Shown here one piece after another: positions 1 to 7,288 of a DNA stretch of 10,767 nucleotides. The stretch covers positions 1 to 10,767 of the forward strand of contig VBAY01000067.1 of the NCBI GenBank assembly GCA_005883085.1, read 5' to 3'. The stretch comes from Candidatus Bathyarchaeota archaeon (lineage in GTDB: Archaea; Thermoproteota; Bathyarchaeia; 40CM-2-53-6). A program made the position numbers and the translations under genes. Numbering within the stretch: position 1 is the first letter of the stretch; every line of letters starts with the position of its first letter. Below the pieces are notes generated by a model that was not told the DNA's origin, made no database searches, and saw only the letters and a list, made by a program, of their open reading frames with translations.

Positions 1-205
1 TATCCATCAAGTCAATCTGACGTCGTTCTCTCTGGCTTGAGCTGAAATGTTCGTCCAGAAATCAAGGCCAAAGGACCGCAAGGGCTCCTGACAGGATTCT
101 AGACTAGGAAAGGTCTCCAATTTGCATAATTTCATACCAACTGATAGCTTAGGGTATCGTCCTATGAGGAAAGTATTTATTCGTGAAACCTTACCGAAAA
201 ATCAT
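1..205. other. Leader region upstream of the dockerin protein gene
   Basis: There is no gene I can support here. In frame 1 the bases up to a TGA at 43-45 are open and could be the last 14 codons of a + strand gene that begins outside the window, but that is too short to identify. An AAGG/AGGT-like purine stretch lies at 106-114, just before a TTG at 122 that is in frame with the downstream gene. Two further in-frame ATG codons lie at 164 and 206. A TATA-like box is annotated separately at 174-181. I see no RNA gene or repeat. Confidence 0.4.
174..181 (+). promoter_or_regulatory. TATA-like box, candidate promoter of the dockerin protein gene
   Basis: The sequence TATTTATT is centred about 28 bases upstream of the ATG at 206. 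That is the usual distance from an archaeal TATA box to the transcription start, so it fits a leaderless transcript starting at or next to that ATG. The call rests on sequence and spacing alone, and AT-rich octamers occur by chance. If translation really starts at 122 or 164, this box lies inside or too close to the coding region and the call fails. Confidence 0.3.
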
Positions 206-2863
206 ATGAGAGTGCTCTCCGCCAGGTTACCGTCTTCACCTTCCAGAGGGATATCTCTAAGAAAAATAATCGTAGCGGTATTCCTGATTCTACTCTCAAC
301 TCTAACGGCACTCCCTAGCCTGAACACGATCCTTGCCAGGGCCCAAACTTCCGGTCTCTGGAGCGTCCGTGACGACTTTAACTACTCCTCTATCGGCCAG
401 CTTCAGGCTGCAGGATGGACTACCGGCGGCGGGGCCCCTCCGTCGTACTTCAACGTCAGCAACGGGATCTTGACCCTCCTCAACGATGGCTATGTTGGTG
501 CAGCAGTTGAATGGAACCATGCTCCCGCAGGGGTAACGAACTGGAGCGTCTCACTCCGTGGAGAGTGGGTTGGAAACTGGGTTGGTTCAATCGGGCTCAT
601 CGTCTACACGGTCGGTCATACCTATTCCTTCTTGGCTGATGGCTACTATCCTAGGTTCGGGGTAGGCAGGGACGGCATTGGGGTTGCTACTTTTCCTGGC
701 TATACGCCGCAGCTGAACGTCTGGCACGTTCTCCAGATGGACATGTATCAGGGAACACTCTATCTGTACTTCGACGGGTCAATAGTTGGATCTTACACTG
801 AACAAGACGCGACCCCCAACAACACCAACCTGACAGGCATCGCGACCACAGGCGCATGGAACACTAACAATAGCTTCGACTGGGTGCAAGCCACCGATCG
901 CCCTGGTCCGTTTTTCGCAATAGTCTCAAACCCCTCAGCCATGACTGTTCTAGCCGGACAAACTGGCAGTTCAACGATCAACATAACGAGCCAAGCAGGT
1001 TTCGCTGGGAGCGTCAGCCTCACTGAAGATGTGGTGCCAACCTCCGTGCCTCTTGCCGAGCATAACCCGCCCACGGGTCCTCTTGTAGCACTTAACCCAT
1101 CAACGGTCGACGTGCCGGCAGGCGGGTCAGCCACGTCCACTCTGACAGTCCAATTCCAGGATTCTACGAACCCAGGGTACTACTCGATAACCGTAACCGG
1201 GACCAACGGTAATCTTTCTCGCTCAGTCAATCTCAATGTAGCGCTTCCAGATCCGGATCAGTTTCCGTTCCGAGACGACTTCTACTACAACTCAATTGAC
1301 GACATGAACTCCAACGGGTGGACCCAGTGTGGACAGGGAGCGAGCCAGTCCTACCAGGTTTCCAACGGATTACTCACACTGGAGGACGGCGCAGCAATGT
1401 GCTGGAGCCATGTTCCATCCGGGGTTTCGAACTGGACCGCTACGTTTCGTGGGCAGTGGTATGACAACCCGTACCCATCTACTGGCGTAGAGGTGGTCGC
1501 CCAGACGAGTAGTCATGTTTACAAGTTTGCTGCCGGCGAGGGCGAAGGGCTTGTGGTCTACAGAGACGGCGCGATAGTGATCAACAGTCCAGGCTGGCGC
1601 CCGTACTGCGATTACTACGACAGCTACTACCCCTGCTTCACGGATTTCGGCGTCTGGCACAACTATCATCTAGTCATGAACGGTGGAATCCTGACAGCAT
1701 ACTTCGATTCCAACATTGTCGGAACCTACACGGAATCTGATCCCGCGACAGAATTGGTCCTGATATCTCCCATGTCAGGTTCTGATATTGGGGTGCTATG
1801 GGATTCCGTGACGGCGTCTTCCCCACCTCGCCAGTCCACAGTTCCCCTTCCCTTCCGTGATGATTTCGACTACAACTCAATTGACCAGCTTCAGGAGGCA
1901 GGCTGGAGTACCGGTGGCGGGACCCCTGCCTCATACTTCAGCGTCGGCAACGGGACCCTAACGCTCCTCAACGATGGCTATGCTGGTGCCTCAGTTGACT
2001 GGAGCCATGTTCCTGCTAATATTTCAGACTGGACCGTTTCGCTCCGGGGAGAGTGGATTGGAAACTCGGTTGGGTCAATCGGTCTCACCGTTCGCACAAC
2101 CGGCCACACCTACAATTTCCTCGCTGATGGCTACTATCCTCAGTTCGGATTTGGCAGAGACGGCATTGGAGTTGCTGCATTTCCTGGCTATACGCCAGAG
2201 CTGAATGTCTGGCACGTTCTACGGCTCGACATGGTACAGGGAACGCTCTACTTGTTTTTTGACGGGATGCAGGTAGGCTCGTATAATGAGACAGACACTA
2301 CCCCGGGCAACACCAACCTGACAGGTATTGCGACCCAAGGCGCGTGGGAAACTGACAATAGTTTCGACTGGGTGCAAGCCGCCGATCTCGACCCCCGGAT
2401 TCAGCAGACCACAACTTTTGATGGTCTATCCGTATCGATCTCCGGGAGCCTTACACAGAACACGGCCCTCAAGACCATGAGCGGGACCGTATCGGCCACT
2501 GTGACAAACAGTGCCACGGGGCAGATGGCGTTCTCTAAGAACTTCAGTGTATCAGTCGGTTATGGGTCAAGTTCCACAACAAGGTTCGTGCTTTCAATGC
2601 GGGCGGGTAGTTCCTGGCTTGGCGCCGCTTGTAGCGTCAATGTCTCCACCGACACGGCCAGCTGCACAGTCTCTCGAGACCCTGACGTTGACCATGATGG
2701 AGTGATCAACTTACTCGACGTGTCCCAGGTTTTTCTCGCGTACGGGTCATCGACCGGAGATGCGAGATACAATCCCTCACTTGACCTGTGCGGGCACGGA
2801 ACCGTAGACATACTCGACGCGTCACTTGTAGCCTTCGACTATGGGTTGCCTGTTTTCAGCTAG
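206..2863 (+). CDS. Secreted protein with three ConA/LamG-like domains, an Ig-like domain and a C-terminal dockerin
   Basis: This is a predicted exported, soluble protein of about 885 residues (numbered from the ATG at 206). A basic segment (R19 K20) precedes a hydrophobic stretch at 21-39 and a likely signal peptidase site after A46. Three beta-sandwich domains follow, of the type with a 'DDF' start and an Asn/Gly-rich core, resembling concanavalin/LamG-like lectin domains: A at 55-231, B at 355-539, C at 551-727. Between A and B (about 237-348) is one Ig-like domain of the same family as those in the next gene. A Ser/Thr-rich domain with one Cys pair (728-826) leads into a dockerin-like pair of calcium loops at 827-880: the first is canonical (D827, D829, D831, D838) and the second has Cys862 and His864 in place of acidic residues. 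There is no C-terminal membrane helix, unlike the next two proteins. Carbohydrate binding is inferred from the fold only. The frame stays open upstream to TTG 122 and ATG 164; I chose 206 because it gives the shortest N-region and fits the TATA box. Confidence 0.85.
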   Translation: MRVLSARLPSSPSRGISLRKIIVAVFLILLSTLTALPSLNTILARAQTSGLWSVRDDFNYSSIGQLQAAGWTTGGGAPPSYFNVSNGILTLLNDGYVGAAVEWNHAPAGVTNWSVSLRGEWVGNWVGSIGLIVYTVGHTYSFLADGYYPRFGVGRDGIGVATFPGYTPQLNVWHVLQMDMYQGTLYLYFDGSIVGSYTEQDATPNNTNLTGIATTGAWNTNNSFDWVQATDRPGPFFAIVSNPSAMTVLAGQTGSSTINITSQAGFAGSVSLTEDVVPTSVPLAEHNPPTGPLVALNPSTVDVPAGGSATSTLTVQFQDSTNPGYYSITVTGTNGNLSRSVNLNVALPDPDQFPFRDDFYYNSIDDMNSNGWTQCGQGASQSYQVSNGLLTLEDGAAMCWSHVPSGVSNWTATFRGQWYDNPYPSTGVEVVAQTSSHVYKFAAGEGEGLVVYRDGAIVINSPGWRPYCDYYDSYYPCFTDFGVWHNYHLVMNGGILTAYFDSNIVGTYTESDPATELVLISPMSGSDIGVLWDSVTASSPPRQSTVPLPFRDDFDYNSIDQLQEAGWSTGGGTPASYFSVGNGTLTLLNDGYAGASVDWSHVPANISDWTVSLRGEWIGNSVGSIGLTVRTTGHTYNFLADGYYPQFGFGRDGIGVAAFPGYTPELNVWHVLRLDMVQGTLYLFFDGMQVGSYNETDTTPGNTNLTGIATQGAWETDNSFDWVQAADLDPRIQQTTTFDGLSVSISGSLTQNTALKTMSGTVSATVTNSATGQMAFSKNFSVSVGYGSSSTTRFVLSMRAGSSWLGAACSVNVSTDTASCTVSRDPDVDHDGVINLLDVSQVFLAYGSSTGDARYNPSLDLCGHGTVDILDASLVAFDYGLPVFS
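368..898 (+). repeat. ConA/LamG-like domain repeat A
   Basis: This is the first copy of a 177-codon domain. It aligns with copy C (1856-2386) at a constant offset of 496 codons without a gap. By hand count about three quarters of residues are identical, and the DNA is also clearly similar, for example around 'GATGGCTACTATCCT'. It contains no cysteine. Conserved landmarks are RDDF at the start, LLNDGY, SLRGEW, RDGIGV, NVWHVL and FDWVQA at the end. Confidence 0.85.
1268..1822 (+). repeat. ConA/LamG-like domain repeat B, divergent and cysteine-containing
   Basis: This copy shares the FRDDF start, the NGW and SHVPSGVSNW region, the RDG motif, the VWH motif and the YFDSNIVGTYTE strand with copies A and C, so it is homologous. 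It is much more diverged, though, and carries an extra Tyr/Cys-rich segment near 1595-1640. It has four cysteines (residues 375, 399, 468 and 477 of the protein), where A and C have none. The domain boundary at the C-terminal end is approximate. Confidence 0.7.
1856..2386 (+). repeat. ConA/LamG-like domain repeat C
   Basis: This is the third copy, gapless against copy A and nearer to it than to the intervening copy B. It ends in the same FDWVQA motif. Like A it has no cysteine and several N-x-S/T sites that could be glycosylated on an archaeal surface protein. Confidence 0.85.
2684..2845 (+). other. Dockerin-like domain (coding segment)
   Basis: The last ordered segment of the dockerin protein encodes two EF-hand-like loops followed by helices: DVDHDGVINLLD, then VSQVFLAYG, a short linker, DLCGHGTVDILD, then ASLVAFDYG. 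The spacing and the 'AYG'/'DYG' helix ends match archaeal dockerin-type modules. Loop 1 has the standard calcium pattern (Asp at positions 1, 3, 5 and 12, and Ile at 8). Loop 2 keeps Asp 1, Gly 6, Asp 9 and Asp 12 but has Cys at 3 and His at 5. Confidence 0.8.
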
Positions 2864-2942
2864 GCTGGACGGTTGTGATCGTCCGAGGAGTCCGCCGACT
2901 AGCTGCAAACCGATCGAAGCGACAGGCAACTATTTCGTCACG

Positions 2943-2968
2943 GGTTGAGAAGCCGACCTCCTCAAACC
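2943..2968 (+). terminator. Possible terminator hairpin after the dockerin protein gene
   Basis: GGTTGAG at 2943-2949 can pair with CTCAAACC at 2961-2968, with one bulged A and an 11-base loop. It is followed by TCTTATTTG, a T-containing tract. It sits about 80 bases after the stop codon. The stem is short and the T tract interrupted, and archaeal termination depends mainly on T tracts, so the call is weak. Confidence 0.25.
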
Positions 2969-2982
2969 TCTTATTTGTCCGA

Positions 2983-3000
2983 GAGATTTTTGGAAATCTC
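2983..3000. repeat. Perfect 7-bp inverted repeat in the intergenic region
   Basis: GAGATTT at 2983-2989 and AAATCTC at 2994-3000 are exact reverse complements around a TTGG spacer. It lies 35 bases upstream of the first TATA-like box and could be an operator for a dimeric regulator or an RNA hairpin. I know of no matching regulator motif. Confidence 0.4.
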
Positions 3001-3034
3001 GCTGTTCGCGGAAAGCTTGGGGTTTCCGTAGCAA

Positions 3035-3040
3035 TTTATA
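3035..3040 (+). promoter_or_regulatory. TATA-like box, first candidate for the stalk protein gene
   Basis: The motif TTTATA sits in the AT-rich stretch 3033-3042. A start about 26 bases downstream would give a leader of roughly 40 bases before the GTG at 3103. It competes with the second candidate at 3071-3076, and the sequence does not settle which is used. Confidence 0.3.
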
Positions 3041-3070
3041 CTTCTTAAGGCAGGACTTCTCGTAAAATGG

Positions 3071-3076
3071 TTATAT
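3071..3076 (+). promoter_or_regulatory. TATA-like box, second candidate for the stalk protein gene (leaderless)
   Basis: The motif TTATAT is centred about 27 bases upstream of 3101, so a transcript from it would start at or beside the GTG start codon and be leaderless. This agrees with the absence of a Shine-Dalgarno sequence in the pyrimidine-rich bases 3090-3100. Confidence 0.35.
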
Positions 3077-3102
3077 CTTGAGTTGAATTCACTACCCTTC
3101 AT

Positions 3103-6100
3103 GTGAGGAGGGAACGGTTCTTTAGCAGATTATTGAAAAAATCGTTCCTCGATGCGATATTCGTTCTTGTCATTGTTATTTCCGCCGCGCACTTTTTCTC
3201 TCCAGTCCGAGCTCAGCCGACATATTCGCCCGGGGTTACCGTGGGCGACTCGGTGACTTTCGGATTGGTCAATGTGACATGGAGGTCCAACTCGACTCCT
3301 CCATCATACATTGACCAGTTTATCCAGACCAGATCGATACAGTTGACTGTAACGAGCGTAGTCGCGAAAACCGTTTCCGCGAATATGACCTTCTTCTACA
3401 AGAACGGGACTAGCACGAGTAGTATTGGCACGGTGAATGTTCAGGATGGGAATGGAAACCTCGGCATCTGGATTCTGGCGGGAGGACTTAGCGCTGGATA
3501 TCCAGTCTACGCGAACTCCGTATATTCATTCATTCCGTACATCCAGGAAACTACCACGAAGCTCTACGCTGGGGCGCTAAGGTCGGTAAACGCTGCTGGC
3601 ATTGGTTTGAACAGCACGTCAGGTGGACCCCCGGCGCCGCAACTCCTTCTAAACTGGGATGCACAAACAGGATTTCTGCTGGAAGCGTTTGAAGACGTTT
3701 CGTTTCCTGGCCAGAGCTACTCGATCCACTTCAAGGTAACCAACACGAACGTGTGGTCATCTTCCACTAGTAGCGATTTCGGCTTTGACGCGATCCCGCA
3801 ATCGTCTCAACAGGTTCATCTCGGAGCGTCCGCAACCTACACTCTCCTTTTCAACAGCACCAACAGCTTCGCGGGAACCATCAACCTAACACCGACTCTG
3901 CTCAATTCGACCCAGCCCAAACCCACTCTGTCCTTGAGCCGAACCAGCGTGTTGCTACCAGCGGACCAGTCAAACTCCTCCACCCTGACGTTTTCCACCA
4001 ACGACTCCACGCCACTCGGACTCTACATTTTCTCGGTAAATGGAACCAGTGGCAGTCTTTCACACACAACCGTTCTTGCAGTAACCGTTTCACCTCCAGA
4101 CTTTGACATATCAGCTCATCCGGCAAATCTGACGATCACGGTAGGCTCGACGAAGAACTCAGAAGTCACGGTCCGCAGCCTAGGTAGCTTCTCAGGGACA
4201 ATCAACCTGTCTCTTTTCATCGGGGGGCCTCTGAATGCGACTCTTCAACCCACAACCGTAACCCTCTCTCCGACCGTGACATCAGCCAATTCTACACTAA
4301 CAGTCCGTGTGCCGTCTAGTGCTTCCCCAGGCCCGTACTATTATGTCGGGGTGACCGGTACAAGCGGTGTACTCTCGCACTCTCTCTACCTTCCTGTCAA
4401 CGTGACTGGTCCTGATTTCCAGATGTCCGCCAGCCCCTCAACACTGACCCTCAGGCAGGGCACCACAGCCCAATCCACTGTTACACTAACCAGCATCCTA
4501 GGCTTCCACGGGGACGTCTTTCTCAATACATTCTCTTACGGCGTGACATCCACTCTCGACAAGACTTCGGTCTTTCTAAACTCGACCACCTCCGCTACAG
4601 CCACCTTGACGATATCGGCGCCCCCTAACACACAACCGGGCTTCTACTACGCTTACGTAAACGGAAACAGCGGCAACCTTACACGCACGGCATTCGTCAC
4701 GGTCAACGTGGTAGGCCCGGACTTTAGTATAACTACTAATCCCTCCAGCTTCACACTCCAACAGGGAACGAACGCAACCTCCACAATCACTCTCACAAGC
4801 GTCCTAGGTTTCCACGGAAACGTCGCACTAAATGCGTACGTCTACAACTTCAACGGTCCCTCGGTCGTCCTCAACCCGGCCAACCTCACACTGTCCGCAA
4901 ACGCAACCGCGACCTCTCAGCTGACCATCTTCACGTCCTCCGCTGTTCCAGGATACTACACCATCCAGATAGCAGCGACGGGAGGCAACCTGATCCGCTA
5001 TGTCTACATCTCCGTACAGGTACTAGGCCCAGATTTCGACATGTCAACTTCCCCCTTCCTCCTTACCCTTCAACAAGGAAGCTCAGCCACGTCCACGATC
5101 ACTCTGAGCCGCCTCGACAACTTCAACGGAACAATCGCCCTATCCACAACCGTCTACAGCCCCTACCCCGGCGGACTCACCTCCTCCATCAGCCCTCCTA
5201 GCGTCACACTCTCACCGGCCACCACGTCAGCCAAAGCCAATCTTACGATCACGGCATCCCCAACTGCCACGCCTGGCTCCTACACCGTCCAAGTACTCGG
5301 AACAAGTGGAAGGCTGACCCACTACGCCTATGTCCAAGTAGAAGTCACTCTAGCCCCTGACTTCCAAATTTCCGCCACATCCCCTGCCGATTTCAACTCG
5401 GGCGCTGCAGGCAGCTCCACCATCACCATCACGCCATTGCACGGGTTCACCGGAATCGTAGCTCTCACCACGTCCACTTCCCCCGGCACCGGTCTTACTC
5501 CGCGTTGCCCGACCAGTCTCACGGTAACCGGAACCGCGCCGGTCACGGGAACTTGCTATCCTACTTCCACAACCCCTGGAACCTATCACGTCGGGATCAC
5601 GGCCACGGGTGGAGGAGTCACGCATACTGCGAACTTTACGAGCAGCGTGGGAGCCTTCAAAGTATCCGCAGGCACTCCAATCGACCTCAACTCTGGCGCT
5701 CAGCGTGAGATTCCGATTATCATTTCGAGCCTTGACAACTTCTCCGGCGAGGTCGCCCTGACCGGATTTTCCTCCTCCCCAGGTCTGACCGTAACATGTC
5801 CCGCGGTTGCCGTCGCTCTTTCGGCCCAAGCAAACGTCTCATCATCATGCACCCTCAGCTCCACAACTGCTGGAACATACTCGGTAACGATTGTGGCCGC
5901 TGGCTCTCCGGGATCTTTCACGCAATCTACCTTTGCGGTCGTCCACGTAGGCGATTTCACCATCGCGGCAAGCTCAGGCAGCTTCAACTCTGGAGCGTCG
6001 GGAGCATCCATCACAATCTCCATCACAAGCAAATACAACTTCGCAGGCTCAATCAGCCTAAGCGCGGTGGTTGGTCCGTCGATTGGCTTGAACGTAGTTT

Positions 6101-7281
6101 GCCCCGCTGCTGCAATTCCGCTGACAGCCAACGCCACCTCGATTGCATCGTGCACACTAAGCTCAACCAGCTTCGACACGTATCGGATAACAGTAACTGG
6201 GAAGGGAACTCCAGGCACTGCATCCCACGACGCTCAGTCGACAGTCCATGTCGGCGACTTCGCCATTAGCATCGCTCCGATGAACATCAACTTTGGAAGC
6301 ATTGGCTCCATATCAATCTCCCTGACAAGCCTCAACAATTTCGCAGGTGCCATTTCCTTGTCTGATACAACTCCCCACATTGGATATTCGGAGACCCTAA
6401 CCATAACCTGTCCCATTGCTCCCAGTATAACGGCGAACTCTACTGTCACTATTTCCTGCAGCGTCACTTCGACCAGCCCTGGAACCTACTTGGTAACGAT
6501 AACAGGCACAGGCTCGATCGGGGATTCCTCCCACTCAGCGAGCACAGTGGTCCACATCGGGGACTTCACCATCCATGTGGGAAGCCCCGTTAACTTCAAT
6601 CTCGGAAGTCCCAACTCAATGATCCTCCTGAACCTTACGAGCACGCTCAACTTCGCCGGCACCATCGTGCTCACTGCTGAGGCTAGTCCCGAAAACGGCT
6701 TAACTATCACCTGTCCAGCCGTGACACTTACAGCGAACTCCTCCTCTTCAATCTACTGCACATTTAACGCTAACACGACCGGAACCTTCCTAGTTACGAT
6801 CAAGGGCAGCAGTCTGCCGGGAACCGGAACTCACTCAAGCTCAGGGATAGTCCAGATCGCGGACTTCACTGTCAGTGCCAGTGCAGTCTCTCCCTCAACG
6901 ATCACCGCAGGTGGTTCAGGCTCCTCGTCCATCACCGTCGCAACCGTCAACGGGTTTGCTGAAACTGTGACACTCGCGGTTTCCCCCCCGAGTGGCATAG
7001 CCTGCAGTTTCGACCATACAACCATACAGTCCCCAGGTACATCGATCCTTTCCTGTACCGGCAATACCCCAGGAGACTACACGCTAACCGTGACCGCTAT
7101 CGGGAGTTCCACATTCCACCAGACCCACGTCACATTCCACGTGGCATCGGCCCCCGCACAAGTCCCGACATCCCCAACAATGTTTGGACTCCAGCTTCCA
7201 CAGTTCTACACCCTCCTTGGAGGAGTAATTGTCGCGATCACGGTTGCAGGCGTCACCGCAGCTTTGAGAAGAAAAAAGTAG
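3103..7281 (+). CDS. Membrane-anchored surface stalk protein with eleven Ig-like repeats
   Basis: This 1392-residue protein starts at GTG 3103, the only usable start after the in-frame TGA at 3079. Residues 1-38 are a signal peptide (basic MRRERFFSRLLKK, hydrophobic core, cleavage near VRAQ). Residues 39-224 form a domain starting at the GVTVGDSVTFG motif, which I recognise from uncharacterised archaeal surface proteins. Eleven Ig-like repeats follow, mostly starting with Asp-Phe: 225, 333, 438, 540, 644, 753, 851, 951, 1052, 1154 and 1254. Repeats 1-5 lack cysteine; repeats 6-11 each have a Cys pair. The C-terminus has a short linker, a membrane helix (1369-1388) and RRKK. The protein is rich in Ser, Thr and N-x-S/T sites and has no enzyme motif, so a structural, adhesive or S-layer-associated rod is the likely role. 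The next gene begins 7 bases after the stop, so the two are probably co-transcribed. Confidence 0.9.
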   Translation: MRRERFFSRLLKKSFLDAIFVLVIVISAAHFFSPVRAQPTYSPGVTVGDSVTFGLVNVTWRSNSTPPSYIDQFIQTRSIQLTVTSVVAKTVSANMTFFYKNGTSTSSIGTVNVQDGNGNLGIWILAGGLSAGYPVYANSVYSFIPYIQETTTKLYAGALRSVNAAGIGLNSTSGGPPAPQLLLNWDAQTGFLLEAFEDVSFPGQSYSIHFKVTNTNVWSSSTSSDFGFDAIPQSSQQVHLGASATYTLLFNSTNSFAGTINLTPTLLNSTQPKPTLSLSRTSVLLPADQSNSSTLTFSTNDSTPLGLYIFSVNGTSGSLSHTTVLAVTVSPPDFDISAHPANLTITVGSTKNSEVTVRSLGSFSGTINLSLFIGGPLNATLQPTTVTLSPTVTSANSTLTVRVPSSASPGPYYYVGVTGTSGVLSHSLYLPVNVTGPDFQMSASPSTLTLRQGTTAQSTVTLTSILGFHGDVFLNTFSYGVTSTLDKTSVFLNSTTSATATLTISAPPNTQPGFYYAYVNGNSGNLTRTAFVTVNVVGPDFSITTNPSSFTLQQGTNATSTITLTSVLGFHGNVALNAYVYNFNGPSVVLNPANLTLSANATATSQLTIFTSSAVPGYYTIQIAATGGNLIRYVYISVQVLGPDFDMSTSPFLLTLQQGSSATSTITLSRLDNFNGTIALSTTVYSPYPGGLTSSISPPSVTLSPATTSAKANLTITASPTATPGSYTVQVLGTSGRLTHYAYVQVEVTLAPDFQISATSPADFNSGAAGSSTITITPLHGFTGIVALTTSTSPGTGLTPRCPTSLTVTGTAPVTGTCYPTSTTPGTYHVGITATGGGVTHTANFTSSVGAFKVSAGTPIDLNSGAQREIPIIISSLDNFSGEVALTGFSSSPGLTVTCPAVAVALSAQANVSSSCTLSSTTAGTYSVTIVAAGSPGSFTQSTFAVVHVGDFTIAASSGSFNSGASGASITISITSKYNFAGSISLSAVVGPSIGLNVVCPAAAIPLTANATSIASCTLSSTSFDTYRITVTGKGTPGTASHDAQSTVHVGDFAISIAPMNINFGSIGSISISLTSLNNFAGAISLSDTTPHIGYSETLTITCPIAPSITANSTVTISCSVTSTSPGTYLVTITGTGSIGDSSHSASTVVHIGDFTIHVGSPVNFNLGSPNSMILLNLTSTLNFAGTIVLTAEASPENGLTITCPAVTLTANSSSSIYCTFNANTTGTFLVTIKGSSLPGTGTHSSSGIVQIADFTVSASAVSPSTITAGGSGSSSITVATVNGFAETVTLAVSPPSGIACSFDHTTIQSPGTSILSCTGNTPGDYTLTVTAIGSSTFHQTHVTFHVASAPAQVPTSPTMFGLQLPQFYTLLGGVIVAITVAGVTAALRRKK
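3775..5358 (+). repeat. Ig-like repeats 1-5, cysteine-free class
   Basis: There are five tandem domains of 102-109 residues, starting at nucleotides 3775, 4099, 4414, 4720 and 5032. The shared pattern is Asp-Phe, then SPSxLTLQQG, STITLTS, GFHG or NFNG, a proline-containing strand (NPxxLTLS), PGxYxxxVxGTSG and a closing VxVxGP. Repeats 3 and 4 are the closest pair. They match the single Ig-like domain of the dockerin protein (about 914-1250), which also lacks cysteine. Confidence 0.85.
5359..7149 (+). repeat. Ig-like repeats 6-11, cysteine-pair class
   Basis: There are six tandem domains of 96-102 residues, starting at 5359, 5653, 5953, 6256, 6562 and 6862, a period of 294-306 bases. Each has a first cysteine, usually in TCPA, and a second about 15-17 residues later, usually in SCTLSST; for example residues 802 and 818 in repeat 6, and 899 and 916 in repeat 7. 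The junction VHVGDF is nearly identical between repeats 7, 8, 9 and 10. Each pair is well placed for a disulfide within a domain. Confidence 0.85.
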
Positions 7282-7288
7282 CCTTCCC

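Noticed and set aside
2864..3102. tRNA, small RNA gene or CRISPR repeat in the intergenic region
   Set aside because: There is no cloverleaf, no TTCGAATC-type T-loop in the right setting and no direct repeat with spacers; only two short inverted repeats and TATA-like boxes are visible.
3217..3774. Cohesin domain in the stalk protein as partner of the neighbouring dockerin
   Set aside because: The segment is predicted beta-rich, but it matches the archaeal VGD-type ectodomain pattern better, and I see no cohesin signature. It would need a profile or structure search to revive the idea.
5350..6218. Long open reading frames on the minus strand opposite the Ig-like repeats
   Set aside because: They overlap a clear repeat-bearing gene completely, have no recognisable domain, and owe their length to the periodic C-rich codons of the + strand. 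Similar antisense frames at 793-1140 and 9812-10153 fail for the same reasons.
5796..6269. 157-codon open frame on the + strand in another phase
   Set aside because: It lies wholly inside the stalk gene. Its translation is rich in Arg, His, Cys and Trp, as expected from frame-shifted Ser/Thr-rich sequence, and it has no plausible start context.
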